Source: Rufibacter latericius (GTDB taxonomy: Bacteria > Bacteroidota > Bacteroidia > Cytophagales > Hymenobacteraceae). From it: DNA of 64,000 nt. Numbering within the stretch: the stretch's first letter is position 1; each line of letters opens with the position of its first letter. A program made the position numbers and the translations under genes. Of this stretch, positions 24,281 through 33,950 are shown in pieces. The notes beneath the pieces are model-generated. The model did not search any database and was not told the DNA's origin. It was given only the letters and a program-made list of their open reading frames with translations. The stretch spans positions 496,001-560,000 of the forward strand of contig NZ_RJJD01000003.1 of NCBI RefSeq assembly GCF_003721515.1. The letters run 5' to 3'.

Positions 24281-26680
24281 ATGATAAAAAACTACCTCAA
24301 AATAGCCTGGCGGAATCTGCTTCGGCAAAAAGCGTACTCGGCCATCAACATCATTGGGCTAGCCACCGGTATTTCGGCTTGTCTGCTCATCTTCCTGTTT
24401 GTGCAGCACGAGTTGAGTTACGAGAAGCATTTCTCCAAAGCAGACAGCACGTACCGGGTGGTGAACGACCTGATTGTGGACGATGAGATTGAGAAAGCTT
24501 CCCTCACCACCGGCGGTCTGGCCCCAGCCCTGAAAGCGGATTACCCCGAGGTGGAAACCGCCGTGCGCCTGGTCAACGGCGACAAGCAGGCTGTGAGCGT
24601 CAGTGATGATAAGGTTTTCTACCTCAACAACTCCTATTTCGTTGACAGCACTTTCTTCTCCGTTTTTGATTACGAGTTCCTGAGCGGCGATCCGGCTAAG
24701 GCCTTGGCGGCTCCCTTGTCCATGGTCCTCACCCAGGCTACTGCCGAGAAACTCTTCGGGAGTGCGGCGGCGGCGATGGGGCAGTTAGTGAAAATTCAGG
24801 GCGAGTCGTTCAAGGTAACGGGCGTGCTGGCTCCATCCGGCCCCTCGCACCTGACGCCAGATTTCTTCGCCTCCATGAGTTCACTGGGCAACGAGTTCAT
24901 GCAGATGATGGAAGGGGAATGGGGAAACACCAACACGTACACGTATGTGGTACTGCGCAACCCCTCACAGATGGCTTCGCTGCAGGCGAAAATGGGCGAT
25001 TTTTTCCAAAAGAGGGTAAAACCAGCCTACGACCAGATGCAATCCTCGGGCCGGGTAGACTACAAAATTCAGCCCCTGACCGATGTTCACCTCACCAACG
25101 ACTGGTTGTATGAACTCTCACCCTCGGGCAACCGGTCGTACATTTTTATTTTCTCGGCGGTGGCCATTTTTGTGCTGCTCATTGCCTCCATCAACTACAT
25201 GAACCTGGCCACGGCCCGCTCCGCGAAACGCGCGAAAGAAGTGGGTCTGCGCAAGGTAGTAGGCGCGCACCGTTCGCAGTTGGTAGGTCAGTTCCTGGGC
25301 GAGTCACTGGTGATTACGTTGCTGGCGGTTCTGTTGGCCTTGGCGCTGGTGGAGTTGCTGCTGCCTACGTTCAACGGCCTTACGGGCAAAAACATTGGTT
25401 CGTCTTACCTGCTCAACCCGGTGTTCGGGCTCACGTTGCTGGGCATTATTCTTCTGATTGGCTTGGTGGCGGGCAGTTACCCGGCATTCTTCCTGTCGGG
25501 CTTTAAACCGGTGGATGTGCTTAAATCAGACAAAGCGCCGCGGGGCAGTGGTGCGACCTTGCGCAAAGGACTGGTGATTCTGCAGTTCACTATTTCGCTG
25601 GTGCTCATCATCGGCACCGTGGTGGTCTACAGCCAGATGGATTTCCTGAAGAAAGCCGACCTGGGCTTCAACAAAGAGCAGGTGGCCGTAATTGACATTC
25701 CCAGCGGAGACACCACCCTCACGAGTAAACTGCCTTTGATCAAGAGTGAGATGCTGGCCAACCCGAATGTGACGCAGGTCTCGGCCTCGGCCCAGATTCC
25801 GGGTCAGGGCGCGGGGGTGCTCATTTTTATGGTGGAGCGCAACAACGCCATGGTGGAAAAAACCATGAACATGATGACCGTGGACTATGACTTCCTGGAC
25901 TTGATGGGCATTAAGCTGAAAGCCGGCCGAAACTTCTCCCAGGACATGGGCACCGACCAAAGCGCAGGCTTCATCATCAACGAGGCGGCCGCCAACCTGC
26001 TGGGTTGGCAGGACGCCGTGGGCAAACGTATCGGGTTCAGTGACACTACCAGCGGCAAAGTCATTGGAGTGGTCAAAGATTTCAACTACACCTCACTGCA
26101 CGACAATATTGCGCCGGTGGTACTGCGTGTGCGGCCCAGAACCTCAGGCTATCTGCTGGCGCGGCTCTCCGGCGAAAACTTTGAGGAAGCTTTGGCGCAC
26201 GTGAAAACCACTTGGACTCGCTTTGACCCCAACCGCCCCATTGACCTCACCTTTCTGGACGAGAGTTTCAACGCGCAGTATCAATCTGAGGAGAAGATGC
26301 TCAGGATCTTCGGGTACTTCTCTATTCTGACCATCATGATTGCCTGCATGGGCTTATTCGGGCTTACGTCTTTCATGGCCGAGCTGCGCACGCGAGAAAT
26401 TGGAATACGGAAAGTGCTGGGTTCCTCGGTGATGGGTATTGTGATGCTCCTGACCAAAGATTTTGCAGTGCTGGTGGTTATTGCCATCGTGCTGGCTTCA
26501 CCCCTGGCCTGGTACGGCATGCAGAAATGGTTGCAGGAATTCGCTTACCGGGTGCCGCTGAGCCCATGGTTGTTTGTGGGGGCGGGCGTGGTGGCGCTGG
26601 CCATTGCCATAGCCACAGTGAGCGTGCAGGCGGCTAAGGCGGCTTTGTTAGACCCCATCAAAGCCCTTAGAAGCGAGTAA
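24281..26680 (+). CDS. ABC transporter permease 2 (MacB/FtsX-like)
   Basis: A 799-residue paralog of the flanking permeases, closest to permease 3: the first 40 residues are nearly identical (KNYLKIAWRNLLRQKAYSAI). It has the same N-terminal helix, periplasmic MacB-PCD-like domain, central FtsX motif (KEVGLRKVVGAH), second periplasmic domain and C-terminal FtsX motif (REIGIRKVLGSS). It starts 33 nt after the DoxX gene. Repeated permeases with one ATPase suggest alternative or hetero-oligomeric transporters. Confidence 0.92.
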   Translation: MIKNYLKIAWRNLLRQKAYSAINIIGLATGISACLLIFLFVQHELSYEKHFSKADSTYRVVNDLIVDDEIEKASLTTGGLAPALKADYPEVETAVRLVNGDKQAVSVSDDKVFYLNNSYFVDSTFFSVFDYEFLSGDPAKALAAPLSMVLTQATAEKLFGSAAAAMGQLVKIQGESFKVTGVLAPSGPSHLTPDFFASMSSLGNEFMQMMEGEWGNTNTYTYVVLRNPSQMASLQAKMGDFFQKRVKPAYDQMQSSGRVDYKIQPLTDVHLTNDWLYELSPSGNRSYIFIFSAVAIFVLLIASINYMNLATARSAKRAKEVGLRKVVGAHRSQLVGQFLGESLVITLLAVLLALALVELLLPTFNGLTGKNIGSSYLLNPVFGLTLLGIILLIGLVAGSYPAFFLSGFKPVDVLKSDKAPRGSGATLRKGLVILQFTISLVLIIGTVVVYSQMDFLKKADLGFNKEQVAVIDIPSGDTTLTSKLPLIKSEMLANPNVTQVSASAQIPGQGAGVLIFMVERNNAMVEKTMNMMTVDYDFLDLMGIKLKAGRNFSQDMGTDQSAGFIINEAAANLLGWQDAVGKRIGFSDTTSGKVIGVVKDFNYTSLHDNIAPVVLRVRPRTSGYLLARLSGENFEEALAHVKTTWTRFDPNRPIDLTFLDESFNAQYQSEEKMLRIFGYFSILTIMIACMGLFGLTSFMAELRTREIGIRKVLGSSVMGIVMLLTKDFAVLVVIAIVLASPLAWYGMQKWLQEFAYRVPLSPWLFVGAGVVALAIAIATVSVQAAKAALLDPIKALRSE

Positions 26681-26719
26681 CTGTTTAGGGGCTGTTTTCT
26701 AAGAAATGGCTCCTAAACG
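26681..26719. repeat. Dispersed quasi-palindromic module between permeases 2 and 3
   Basis: CTGTTTAGGGGCTGTTTTC then TAAGAAATGGCTCCTAAAC. Outer arms GTTTAGG (26683-26689) and CCTAAAC (26712-26718) pair perfectly. It begins immediately after the permease 2 stop and ends 52 nt before the permease 3 ATG. Confidence 0.65.
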
Positions 26720-26771
26720 AAAACTATTTCAGAACTTAGGACGGCCTCCAGGGGCGCGATTTTATACCCGA

Positions 26772-29192
26772 ATGCTCAGGAATTACCTCAAAATAGCGTG
26801 GCGGAATCTGCTGCGCCAAAAAGCGTACTCGGCCATCAACATCATCGGGCTGGCCACCGGTATCTCGGCGTGCCTGCTTATTTTTCTGTACGTGGGCCAC
26901 GAGCTCACATACGAGCGCAACTTCCCTGATGCCGAGCACATTTACCGGGTGGTGAGCCGCGTGAATTTCCACGGCAACAATGACCTGTTTTCGCTTTCCC
27001 CCAAGCCCCTCGCCGACCACCTGCGGCGGGAAGTTCCGGAGGTGAAAAAAGTGGCCCGTCTGGCGCCTTCTTTCAAACAGACCATCTGGAAAGACCAGGT
27101 ACCGTTCCTAGAGGATAAATTATTTTACGCCGATAGCACGTTCTTCCAGGTGGTGCCCTACACGTTTTTGGCCGGAAATCCGGAAACCGCGCTAAAAGCT
27201 CCCAAAACCATCGTGATCTCAGCCGAACTGGCCCAAAAGTATTTCGGGGGAACGGAGCAAGCGCTGGGCAAACCCCTGCAATTCAGTAAAAACCAGTACA
27301 CCGTCACGGGCATTTTCCAACCCGAAAAGCACTCGCACCTTCTGGCCAATGCCTTTCTTTCCATGGTCACCCGCGAAGAAGCGGAAAGAGCCGGGAAAGA
27401 TACCGAGACCATTGCCCAGGAACAAAACGAGTGGATTTTCTTTGCCTACTACACCTATTTCACCCTCCACAACCCAGCGGCTTTGCCCACGTTTGAGCAA
27501 AAACTGGCCGATTTGGTGCAACGGCGGGCGGTGCCCTGGATGAAGGAAAACCAGATTACGGCCTCCATGGAACTGACGGTGCAGCCCATCACAGACATTC
27601 ACCTCAACAATGATTTCCAGACCGATATCAGCCCTTCGGGGAGCCGCTCTTACGTGTACATTTTCTCCATGGTGGCGGTGTTTATTCTGCTCATTGCCTG
27701 CATCAACTACATGAACTTGGCTACGGCCCGCTCGGCCAATCGGTCCCGCGAGGTGGGTTTGCGCAAAGTGGTGGGCGCGCACCGGACCCAAATCATGGGG
27801 CAGTTCCTGGGCGAATCCATCCTGATTACGCTCTTGGGTTTGATTTTGGCGCTGGCCATGGTGGAGCTGTCTTTGCCGGTCTTCAACCAACTCACCGGGA
27901 AAGAATTCGCCCTTTCCTCATTCCTGAACCCCAACTTCGGTTTGCTGGTGCTGGCCATTCTGCTGTTTGTGGGTCTGGTGGCGGGCAGTTACCCAGCTTT
28001 CTTTTTGTCTGGGTTTAAACCGGTGGAGGTTCTTAAATCTGACAAAAGCCCGAGGGGCAGCAATGCCTGGCTGCGGCGGAGCCTGGTGGTGGTGCAGTTC
28101 ACCATTTCACTCGTCTTGATCATCGGCACGGCCGTAGTGTACAGCCAATTGCAGTTCCTGAAAAACAAGAGCCTGGGGTTCAACAAAGAGCAGGTGGTTG
28201 CCATTGAAATGCCCAAAGCGGATTCTGTCACCTTGAGTAGGATGCCGGTGGTCATGCAGGAACTGACCCAAAACCCAAACATCCTGCAAGTGGCCACGGT
28301 GAATGATATTCCCGGGGAAAAACTGTCCCGGCTGCTGCTATTGGTGGAGGACGAGGCCGGCGCCGAAATAGACAAGACCATGAACGTGATGTTCGTGAGC
28401 TACAACGCCCTAGAACTGATGGGCATTGAACTCACCGAAGGCCGTACGTTCCAGAAAGGCATCCCGACGGATGCTAAGGGAGCCGTGATTGTAAACGAGG
28501 CCGGGGCCAAGTGGCTGGGCTGGAAAAATCCCCTCGGTAAGCGCGTACAGGTGACAGACCATGATGCCAAAGTAATTGGGGTAGCCAAAAACTTCAACTA
28601 CACCTCGCTGCACAACCCCATTGAGCCGCTCATGATCTTGCCCATCCCAGAGGGGAGCCGATATCTGCTGGCCAGGATTAGCCCACAAAACGCAGAAGCC
28701 ACGCTCACCTTTCTGGAGCAGAAATGGAAAGCCTTTGCTCCCAAGCACCCCATGGAATACTTTTTTCTGGACGATTATTTCAACCGGCAGTACCAGGCCG
28801 AGGAAAAGATGCTGACGGTTTTCGGGTATTTCGCGGCGTTGACTATTCTCATCGCTTGCCTGGGCTTGTTCGGGCTGGCTTCTTTCACCGCCGAGCAGCG
28901 CAAAAAAGAGATCGGCATAAGAAAGGTGCTGGGTTCTACGGTGGTGGAGATTGTGCTGCTGTTGTCCAAGGATTTTGCGCTGCTGGTGCTGCTGGCCATT
29001 TTGATCGCCTCGCCGTTGGCTTGGTACGGCATGAAGAACTGGCTCCAGGATTTTGCCTATCAGGTAAATTTAAGTCCATGGCTGTTCTTTACCGCCGGGT
29101 TGGCCTCGCTGGTCATCGCCGTGGCTACCGTCAGTTTCCAGGCGGCCAAAGCGGCGTTGCTGGACCCTGTGAAATCGCTCAGGAGCGAGTAA
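26772..29192 (+). CDS. ABC transporter permease 3 (MacB/FtsX-like)
   Basis: An 806-residue paralog of permeases 1 and 2. I use the ATG at 26772 because it gives the conserved LRNYLKIAWRNLLRQ opening; a longer frame from 26706 would translate part of the dispersed module. Domain order is as in its paralogs, with FtsX motifs REVGLRKVVGAH (centre) and KEIGIRKVLGST (C-terminal). It is the last gene of the transporter cluster; a module copy follows its stop. Confidence 0.92.
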   Translation: MLRNYLKIAWRNLLRQKAYSAINIIGLATGISACLLIFLYVGHELTYERNFPDAEHIYRVVSRVNFHGNNDLFSLSPKPLADHLRREVPEVKKVARLAPSFKQTIWKDQVPFLEDKLFYADSTFFQVVPYTFLAGNPETALKAPKTIVISAELAQKYFGGTEQALGKPLQFSKNQYTVTGIFQPEKHSHLLANAFLSMVTREEAERAGKDTETIAQEQNEWIFFAYYTYFTLHNPAALPTFEQKLADLVQRRAVPWMKENQITASMELTVQPITDIHLNNDFQTDISPSGSRSYVYIFSMVAVFILLIACINYMNLATARSANRSREVGLRKVVGAHRTQIMGQFLGESILITLLGLILALAMVELSLPVFNQLTGKEFALSSFLNPNFGLLVLAILLFVGLVAGSYPAFFLSGFKPVEVLKSDKSPRGSNAWLRRSLVVVQFTISLVLIIGTAVVYSQLQFLKNKSLGFNKEQVVAIEMPKADSVTLSRMPVVMQELTQNPNILQVATVNDIPGEKLSRLLLLVEDEAGAEIDKTMNVMFVSYNALELMGIELTEGRTFQKGIPTDAKGAVIVNEAGAKWLGWKNPLGKRVQVTDHDAKVIGVAKNFNYTSLHNPIEPLMILPIPEGSRYLLARISPQNAEATLTFLEQKWKAFAPKHPMEYFFLDDYFNRQYQAEEKMLTVFGYFAALTILIACLGLFGLASFTAEQRKKEIGIRKVLGSTVVEIVLLLSKDFALLVLLAILIASPLAWYGMKNWLQDFAYQVNLSPWLFFTAGLASLVIAVATVSFQAAKAALLDPVKSLRSE

Positions 29193-29193
29193 C

Positions 29194-29232
29194 CTGTTTC
29201 GGGTCTGTTTTTTAGAAATCGGCTTTAAAATG
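29194..29232. repeat. Dispersed quasi-palindromic module after permease 3
   Basis: CTGTTTCGGGTCTGTTTTT then TAGAAATCGGCTTTAAAATGG. It starts 1 nt after the stop codon. The right arm has drifted (GGCTTT instead of nnCCnG). Confidence 0.5.
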
Positions 29233-29306
29233 GAAGGCTTTGTTTTCCTTTTCCGGGTAAAGCTGGCGGTGCGTATGGTAAAAGGTCCGGATCGTTGCTA
29301 AGGGTG

Positions 29307-29350
29307 CGTTTCGGTTTTAGGTACAGTTTTACAAAATCAGGCCAGAAACG
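29307..29350. repeat. Dispersed quasi-palindromic module upstream of the M61 gene
   Basis: Outer arms CGTTTC (29307-29312) and GAAACG (29345-29350) enclose GTTTTAGGTACAGTTTTAC and AAAATCAGGCCAGAAAC. It lies 145 nt before the M61 start. The rest of the 29233-29495 gap shows no gene; TAACTTTC near 29454 is a weak -7 box. Confidence 0.5.
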
Positions 29351-29495
29351 AATATGTAAGTTTCCGGGCCGCCCCACGACTAAAGAACTGCGGGGAACAG
29401 ACGTTTTCCCTATAATTGAAACCTGATTCTTCCGGTATAGACACCTAAACCCGATAACTTTCGTTTTCTTAGCATTCCAACACCTATAAAACTAT

Positions 29496-31361
29496 ATGTT
29501 GAAAAAATCATTGGCGGCCCTGGCGTTTGCCGCTCTCTTGCATTCTCCCCTGCTGGCGCAGAGCAACGCCACCCCTGCTTACCGTTTTTCCGTGGACCTG
29601 GGGCAGGTCAAAGACGATAAACTGCAGGTAACTCTGATCACCCCAGATTTCAAAGAAGACGAAGTCCTCTACCAGATGCCCAAAATGGTGCCCGGCACCT
29701 ATGCTGTCTATAATTTCGGGAAGTTCGTCTCTGACTTCCAAGCCTTTGACAAGAAAGGCAAAAAGCTGAGCGTGGAACGCCTGGACCAGAACACCTGGAA
29801 GATAAAGAAAGCCAAAAAACTGGCCCGCCTCACCTACCTGGTAGACGACACCTGGGACACGCCCAAGAAAGAGGACATCGTGTTTGAGCCCGCCGCCACT
29901 GATATTGAGGAAGGCAAGGTGTTCCTGATCAACACGCACGGGTTCTTCGGGTACTTCTCCAACATGACCAAGGCGCCTTACCAGATCACGGTAAACAAAC
30001 CGCAGGACTTCTACGGCGCTACCCCGCTCAGAGCCACCAGCTCTACGCCAACGTCAGACACGTACCTGCTCCAGAACTACAACGACCTGGTAGATGCGCC
30101 CATGCTGTACAGCCGTCCGGACACGGCCATGCTCAAGGTGGGCAACGCCGATGTACTGATCGCTACGTACGCTGCCGGAGGCGGAGCCCGCTCTAAAAAC
30201 TTGGCCGAGAACATCAAACCTATTCTGGAAGCCCAACGGATGTACCTGGGAGGAACCCTGCCGGTAGACAAATATGCTTTCCTGATCTACATTGACAACA
30301 AGCAGAACCGCACCGGAGCCTACGGGGCACTGGAGCACTCGTATTCCTCGGTTTATTATTTCCCAGAGATGCCTCCGGCGATGCTGGCTGAACAAGTCCG
30401 GAACATCTCGGCGCACGAGTTCTTCCACATTGTGACTCCTTTGAACATTCACTCCGAGGAAATCGGGAACTTTGATTTCAGCAACCCCAAGATGTCCAAA
30501 CACCTTTGGATGTACGAGGGCGTGACCGAGTATTTTGCGCACCACGTGCAGGTAAACCAAAAACTCACCGAGTTACCTGATTTCCTGACCGAGCTACGCA
30601 ACAAGATCATTGCCTCGCAGCAGCAGTACAACGATGCCCTTTCCTTCACTGAACTAAGCCTGGGCGCCCTTGACAAGCACGAGAAACAATACGGCAACGT
30701 GTACCAGAAAGGCGCTTTGATTGGCATGGCCCTAGACATCAGGCTGCGGGAGCTCTCGGGCGGCAAATACGGCATCCGGAACATGATGAAAGACCTGAGC
30801 CGGACCTACGGCAAAAACCAGTCGTTCAAAGACGAGGAGCTGTTTGACAAAATCACTTCCCTGACGTTCCCCGAGGTGCGCGACTTCTTCAAGCGCTACG
30901 TGGAAGGTAACGAGCCCCTGCCGTATTCCGAGATCTTCCGGAAAGTGGGTATTACGTACCAGCCAACGGGCACCCAGAAACGCATTTCCCTGGGCAGACC
31001 TACCATCGGGTATGACCAAGCCTCGGGGCACCTGGTGGTGGCCAGCATTGAGAACCTGAATGCTTTTGGCAAGCAGTTGGGCTACAAAGCCGGCGACCAG
31101 TTATGGCAGATCAACGGCGAGGACCTGAACCTACGCAACGCCACGGACATCATGAACAAGCACGTGGTGAACGCGAAGGAAGGTACCCCAATTGCGGTGA
31201 CCGTGGGGCGTAAAGACGCCAATGGTACCGTGAAGCCTGTAGTACTTAAAGCCAACCTGGTCGCCGCTGAGGAAACCGTTTCGCACCTGCTCACGCCGGA
31301 CACTAACGCTACTCCGGCCCAGTTAGCCTTGAGACAAGCTTGGCTGTATTCTAACTTGTAA
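29496..31361 (+). CDS. M61 family (glycyl aminopeptidase-like) metallopeptidase with PDZ domain
   Basis: A 621-residue exported protein. A signal peptide (1-21) precedes an N-terminal beta domain and a gluzincin-like catalytic domain with HEFFH at residues 307-311 and a downstream Glu in MYEGVTEYF (Glu341). A C-terminal PDZ-like domain follows (about 520-600). This is the M61 arrangement; known members cleave N-terminal Gly or Ala peptides. It is a single gene bounded by module copies, with a hairpin and T-run after the stop. Confidence 0.9.
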   Translation: MLKKSLAALAFAALLHSPLLAQSNATPAYRFSVDLGQVKDDKLQVTLITPDFKEDEVLYQMPKMVPGTYAVYNFGKFVSDFQAFDKKGKKLSVERLDQNTWKIKKAKKLARLTYLVDDTWDTPKKEDIVFEPAATDIEEGKVFLINTHGFFGYFSNMTKAPYQITVNKPQDFYGATPLRATSSTPTSDTYLLQNYNDLVDAPMLYSRPDTAMLKVGNADVLIATYAAGGGARSKNLAENIKPILEAQRMYLGGTLPVDKYAFLIYIDNKQNRTGAYGALEHSYSSVYYFPEMPPAMLAEQVRNISAHEFFHIVTPLNIHSEEIGNFDFSNPKMSKHLWMYEGVTEYFAHHVQVNQKLTELPDFLTELRNKIIASQQQYNDALSFTELSLGALDKHEKQYGNVYQKGALIGMALDIRLRELSGGKYGIRNMMKDLSRTYGKNQSFKDEELFDKITSLTFPEVRDFFKRYVEGNEPLPYSEIFRKVGITYQPTGTQKRISLGRPTIGYDQASGHLVVASIENLNAFGKQLGYKAGDQLWQINGEDLNLRNATDIMNKHVVNAKEGTPIAVTVGRKDANGTVKPVVLKANLVAAEETVSHLLTPDTNATPAQLALRQAWLYSNL

Positions 31362-31374
31362 TCTCTACTTGATA

Positions 31375-31430
31375 GGCAGTGCCCGTTTCGGGGGTGTTTT
31401 CAGAAAAACGCCTTTGAAACGGGCACTGCC
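31375..31430 (+). terminator. Module-type hairpin with T-run: terminator of the M61 gene
   Basis: Outer arms of 15 bp pair perfectly (31375-31389 and 31416-31430; GGCAGTGCCCGTTTC), enclosing the conserved module core GGGGGTGTTTTCAG / AAAAACGCC. A TTTTT tract follows at 31431. This copy can act as a rho-independent terminator. Confidence 0.8.
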
Positions 31431-31537
31431 TTTTTGAGGAATGTTAAAGATATTGCCCCGGAAAATTCTAGCCTACCTACCCTTCCCCTCGGCTTATTAA
31501 AACAGTTGATTTAATCTGCTATCTTTAAGGGAACGTT

Positions 31538-31572
31538 GCCTAAACCCCTGAAAACATATCAGGGGTTTAGGC
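31538..31572 (+). promoter_or_regulatory. Perfect hairpin in the leader of the TonB receptor gene
   Basis: Arms 31538-31551 and 31559-31572 (GCCTAAACCCCTGA) pair over 14 bp with a 7-nt loop. A TATCTTTA box (31520-31527) sits just upstream, so the hairpin would lie at the very 5' end of the mRNA, a few nt before the likely GTG start. It may stabilise the mRNA or regulate translation. Confidence 0.5.
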
Positions 31573-31577
31573 GTTAT

Positions 31578-33950
31578 GTGTTAAATCTGACCACCTCAAG
31601 CGTGCACACTCTCTACAGAAACTTTCCTGTAAAGGGACCAGTACCCCTGCGTACTCTGTTCTTTTTGCTTTTCCTTCTCCTGCCTCTCTCCTTTACCCAG
31701 GCCCAGGACCGTGTGACCCTGAGCGGTACCTTGCGTTCTGCCCTTACCGGCGAAGTGTTGATTGGGGCCACTGTGGCAGTAGCCGGCACTACCAACGGGG
31801 TAGAAACCAATACCAACGGGGTGTATGCCCTGAACCTGGTGCCCGGCACCTATCAGATCCAGTTCACTTACATCGGATTCCAGACTTTAACCCAGGAGGT
31901 GGTACTCCGGAAAAACACCCGTCTGAACGTTGAACTGCAGGAAGCCGCGAGCCAACTGGGCGAGGTAGTGGTAGAATCTGAGCGGAACACGTTTCAGGAG
32001 CGACTCACCACGCCCCAGATGAGCATGGAAACCCTTTCCTCACGTGAGGCGAAGTTGCTGCCGGCGCTCTTTGGCGAAGTAGATATCATCAAAACCCTAC
32101 AACTGAAACCCGGCATCCAGAACGGTGGCGAGGGCAGCAGCGGTCTGTTTGTGCGGGGCGGAAGCTCAGATCAAAACCTGGTTTTACTGGACGATGCCCT
32201 GGTGTACAACCCCAGCCACTTGTTCGGGTTTTTCAGCGTGTTCAACCCAGATGCGGTACGCGGGGTGGAACTGTACAAAGGCGGTTTTCCGGCCCAGTTC
32301 GGTGGCCGGCTCTCCAGCGTGCTGGACGTGAAACTGCGGGATGGTAACCGGAAGGAAAATGATGTATCCGGCGGAATTGGCTTGATTGCCTCTCGCCTCT
32401 CGGTGGAAGGGCCAATTCAGAAAGACAAGTCCTCATTCCTCATCTCGGGGCGCCGCACGTACGTGGATGTCTTTACCCGATTGATCAACAAATCGCAGGA
32501 AAGTGACCCGGATTGGAGTCCTATCCCCGATTACTATTTCTACGACTTCAACGCGAAAGCCAGCTTTGAACTTGGTCCCAACGACCGGCTTTTCATCAGT
32601 GGCTACTATGGCCGCGATTTCTTCAAATTCAACGACGAGGACTTCAACTTCAATTTTAACTGGGGAAACAAAGTGGGTTCAGCACGGTGGGCGCACCAGT
32701 TTTCGCCCCGTTTTTACGTAAATACCACGTTTTCGGCTTCTAATTATGAATACGCCATTAAAAACGAACTGGATATTTACTCCTTCAGCCTCACCTCCCA
32801 CATCACTGACCTTACCCTGAAATCTGACTTCGAGTACATCTCCTCGGAGCATCACCACCTGCGGTTCGGGGGCTCGGTGACCGATCATCGGTTTACCGTG
32901 GGTCGGCTGGAAGCCAACAGTCAGGATGGATCGGTGAACGTGAATGCGGGTAATAATTACCGAGGGCAAGAATATGGTGTTTACGTCTCCGATGACTGGA
33001 CCTTTAACCCCGTTTTCACCCTGAGCTACGGCTTGCGCCTGTCTGGTTTCCTGGGCAACGGCAAGAACTTCGTGGGCCTGGAGCCCCGGGCGGCGGCTAG
33101 CTACCGTCTTTCCGAAACGCTTACTCTCAAGGCAAACTACACCCGCATGTTCCAGTACGTGCACCTGATCTCCAACTCCGGGGCCTCGCTGCCCACCGAT
33201 ATCTGGTATCCGTCGAGCCCCGGCGTAAAACCGCAACGCTCCGACCAGTACACCATTGGCCTTACCAAGCTGCACAAAGGCAAATACCTGTTCAGCACCG
33301 AGGCCTATTACAAGAAAATGAAGCGCCAGTTGGATCTGCGCGACGGGGCCGAGATCTTCGGGAACAATGACCTGGAGCAGGAGTTCGTGTTCGGCACCGG
33401 CGACAGCTACGGCCAGGAGTTCTACGTGGAGAAGAAAGAAGGCAAAACCACTGGCTGGATAGGCTACACGCTTTCTTGGTCTAACCGCACCTTCCCAGAC
33501 ATCAACAACGGCAAGACCTTCCCTACCCGCTTTGACCGGCGCCATGATATTTCGGTGGTAGCCATTCAGGAAGTGAGCAAGCGCATCAGTGCCACGGCCA
33601 CGTTTGTGTACGGCACCGGCAATGCCTACTCCCTGCCCGTGCAGCGCTTCATTTTCCAGGATGTGAACGGCGAAGATTATACCGTGATTCCGGTGTACCC
33701 AGAGCGTAACTCCTTTAGGCTAGCGGCTTATCACCGCCTGGACCTGGGTCTGGTGTACAAACTCCGCCCGAAACGTGGTTCTTCTGACCTTACCCTCAGC
33801 GTGTACAACGCCTACAACAGACGCAACCCTTACTTCGTGTATTTCGAGACCATCAAAGACGAGGAAAACGACCAGATCACCGGTTTTGTGGCTAAGCAGG
33901 TTTCCTTGTTCCCGGTGATCCCGTCCATTACCTATAACTTTAAATTCTAA
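31578..33950 (+). CDS. TonB-dependent receptor paired with a DUF4249 lipoprotein
   Basis: About 790 residues. A signal peptide (core TLFFLLFLLLPLS) precedes a carboxypeptidase-regulatory-like domain, a plug domain with the GxFVRGGSSDQNLVLLDD motif and a C-terminal barrel. The frame has no ATG near the N-terminus. Possible starts are TTG 31536, GTG 31578 and GTG 31602; I chose 31578 because 31536 would place a stable hairpin inside the coding region. Its stop overlaps the ATG of the DUF4249 gene by 1 nt (TAATG). The ligand is unknown; TonB/DUF4249 pairs resemble SusC/SusD couples. Confidence 0.88.
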   Translation: MLNLTTSSVHTLYRNFPVKGPVPLRTLFFLLFLLLPLSFTQAQDRVTLSGTLRSALTGEVLIGATVAVAGTTNGVETNTNGVYALNLVPGTYQIQFTYIGFQTLTQEVVLRKNTRLNVELQEAASQLGEVVVESERNTFQERLTTPQMSMETLSSREAKLLPALFGEVDIIKTLQLKPGIQNGGEGSSGLFVRGGSSDQNLVLLDDALVYNPSHLFGFFSVFNPDAVRGVELYKGGFPAQFGGRLSSVLDVKLRDGNRKENDVSGGIGLIASRLSVEGPIQKDKSSFLISGRRTYVDVFTRLINKSQESDPDWSPIPDYYFYDFNAKASFELGPNDRLFISGYYGRDFFKFNDEDFNFNFNWGNKVGSARWAHQFSPRFYVNTTFSASNYEYAIKNELDIYSFSLTSHITDLTLKSDFEYISSEHHHLRFGGSVTDHRFTVGRLEANSQDGSVNVNAGNNYRGQEYGVYVSDDWTFNPVFTLSYGLRLSGFLGNGKNFVGLEPRAAASYRLSETLTLKANYTRMFQYVHLISNSGASLPTDIWYPSSPGVKPQRSDQYTIGLTKLHKGKYLFSTEAYYKKMKRQLDLRDGAEIFGNNDLEQEFVFGTGDSYGQEFYVEKKEGKTTGWIGYTLSWSNRTFPDINNGKTFPTRFDRRHDISVVAIQEVSKRISATATFVYGTGNAYSLPVQRFIFQDVNGEDYTVIPVYPERNSFRLAAYHRLDLGLVYKLRPKRGSSDLTLSVYNAYNRRNPYFVYFETIKDEENDQITGFVAKQVSLFPVIPSITYNFKF

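Noticed and set aside
32679-33545. 288-codon antisense open frame inside the second TonB receptor gene
   Set aside because: Shadow of the receptor barrel; no start signal or conserved motif.
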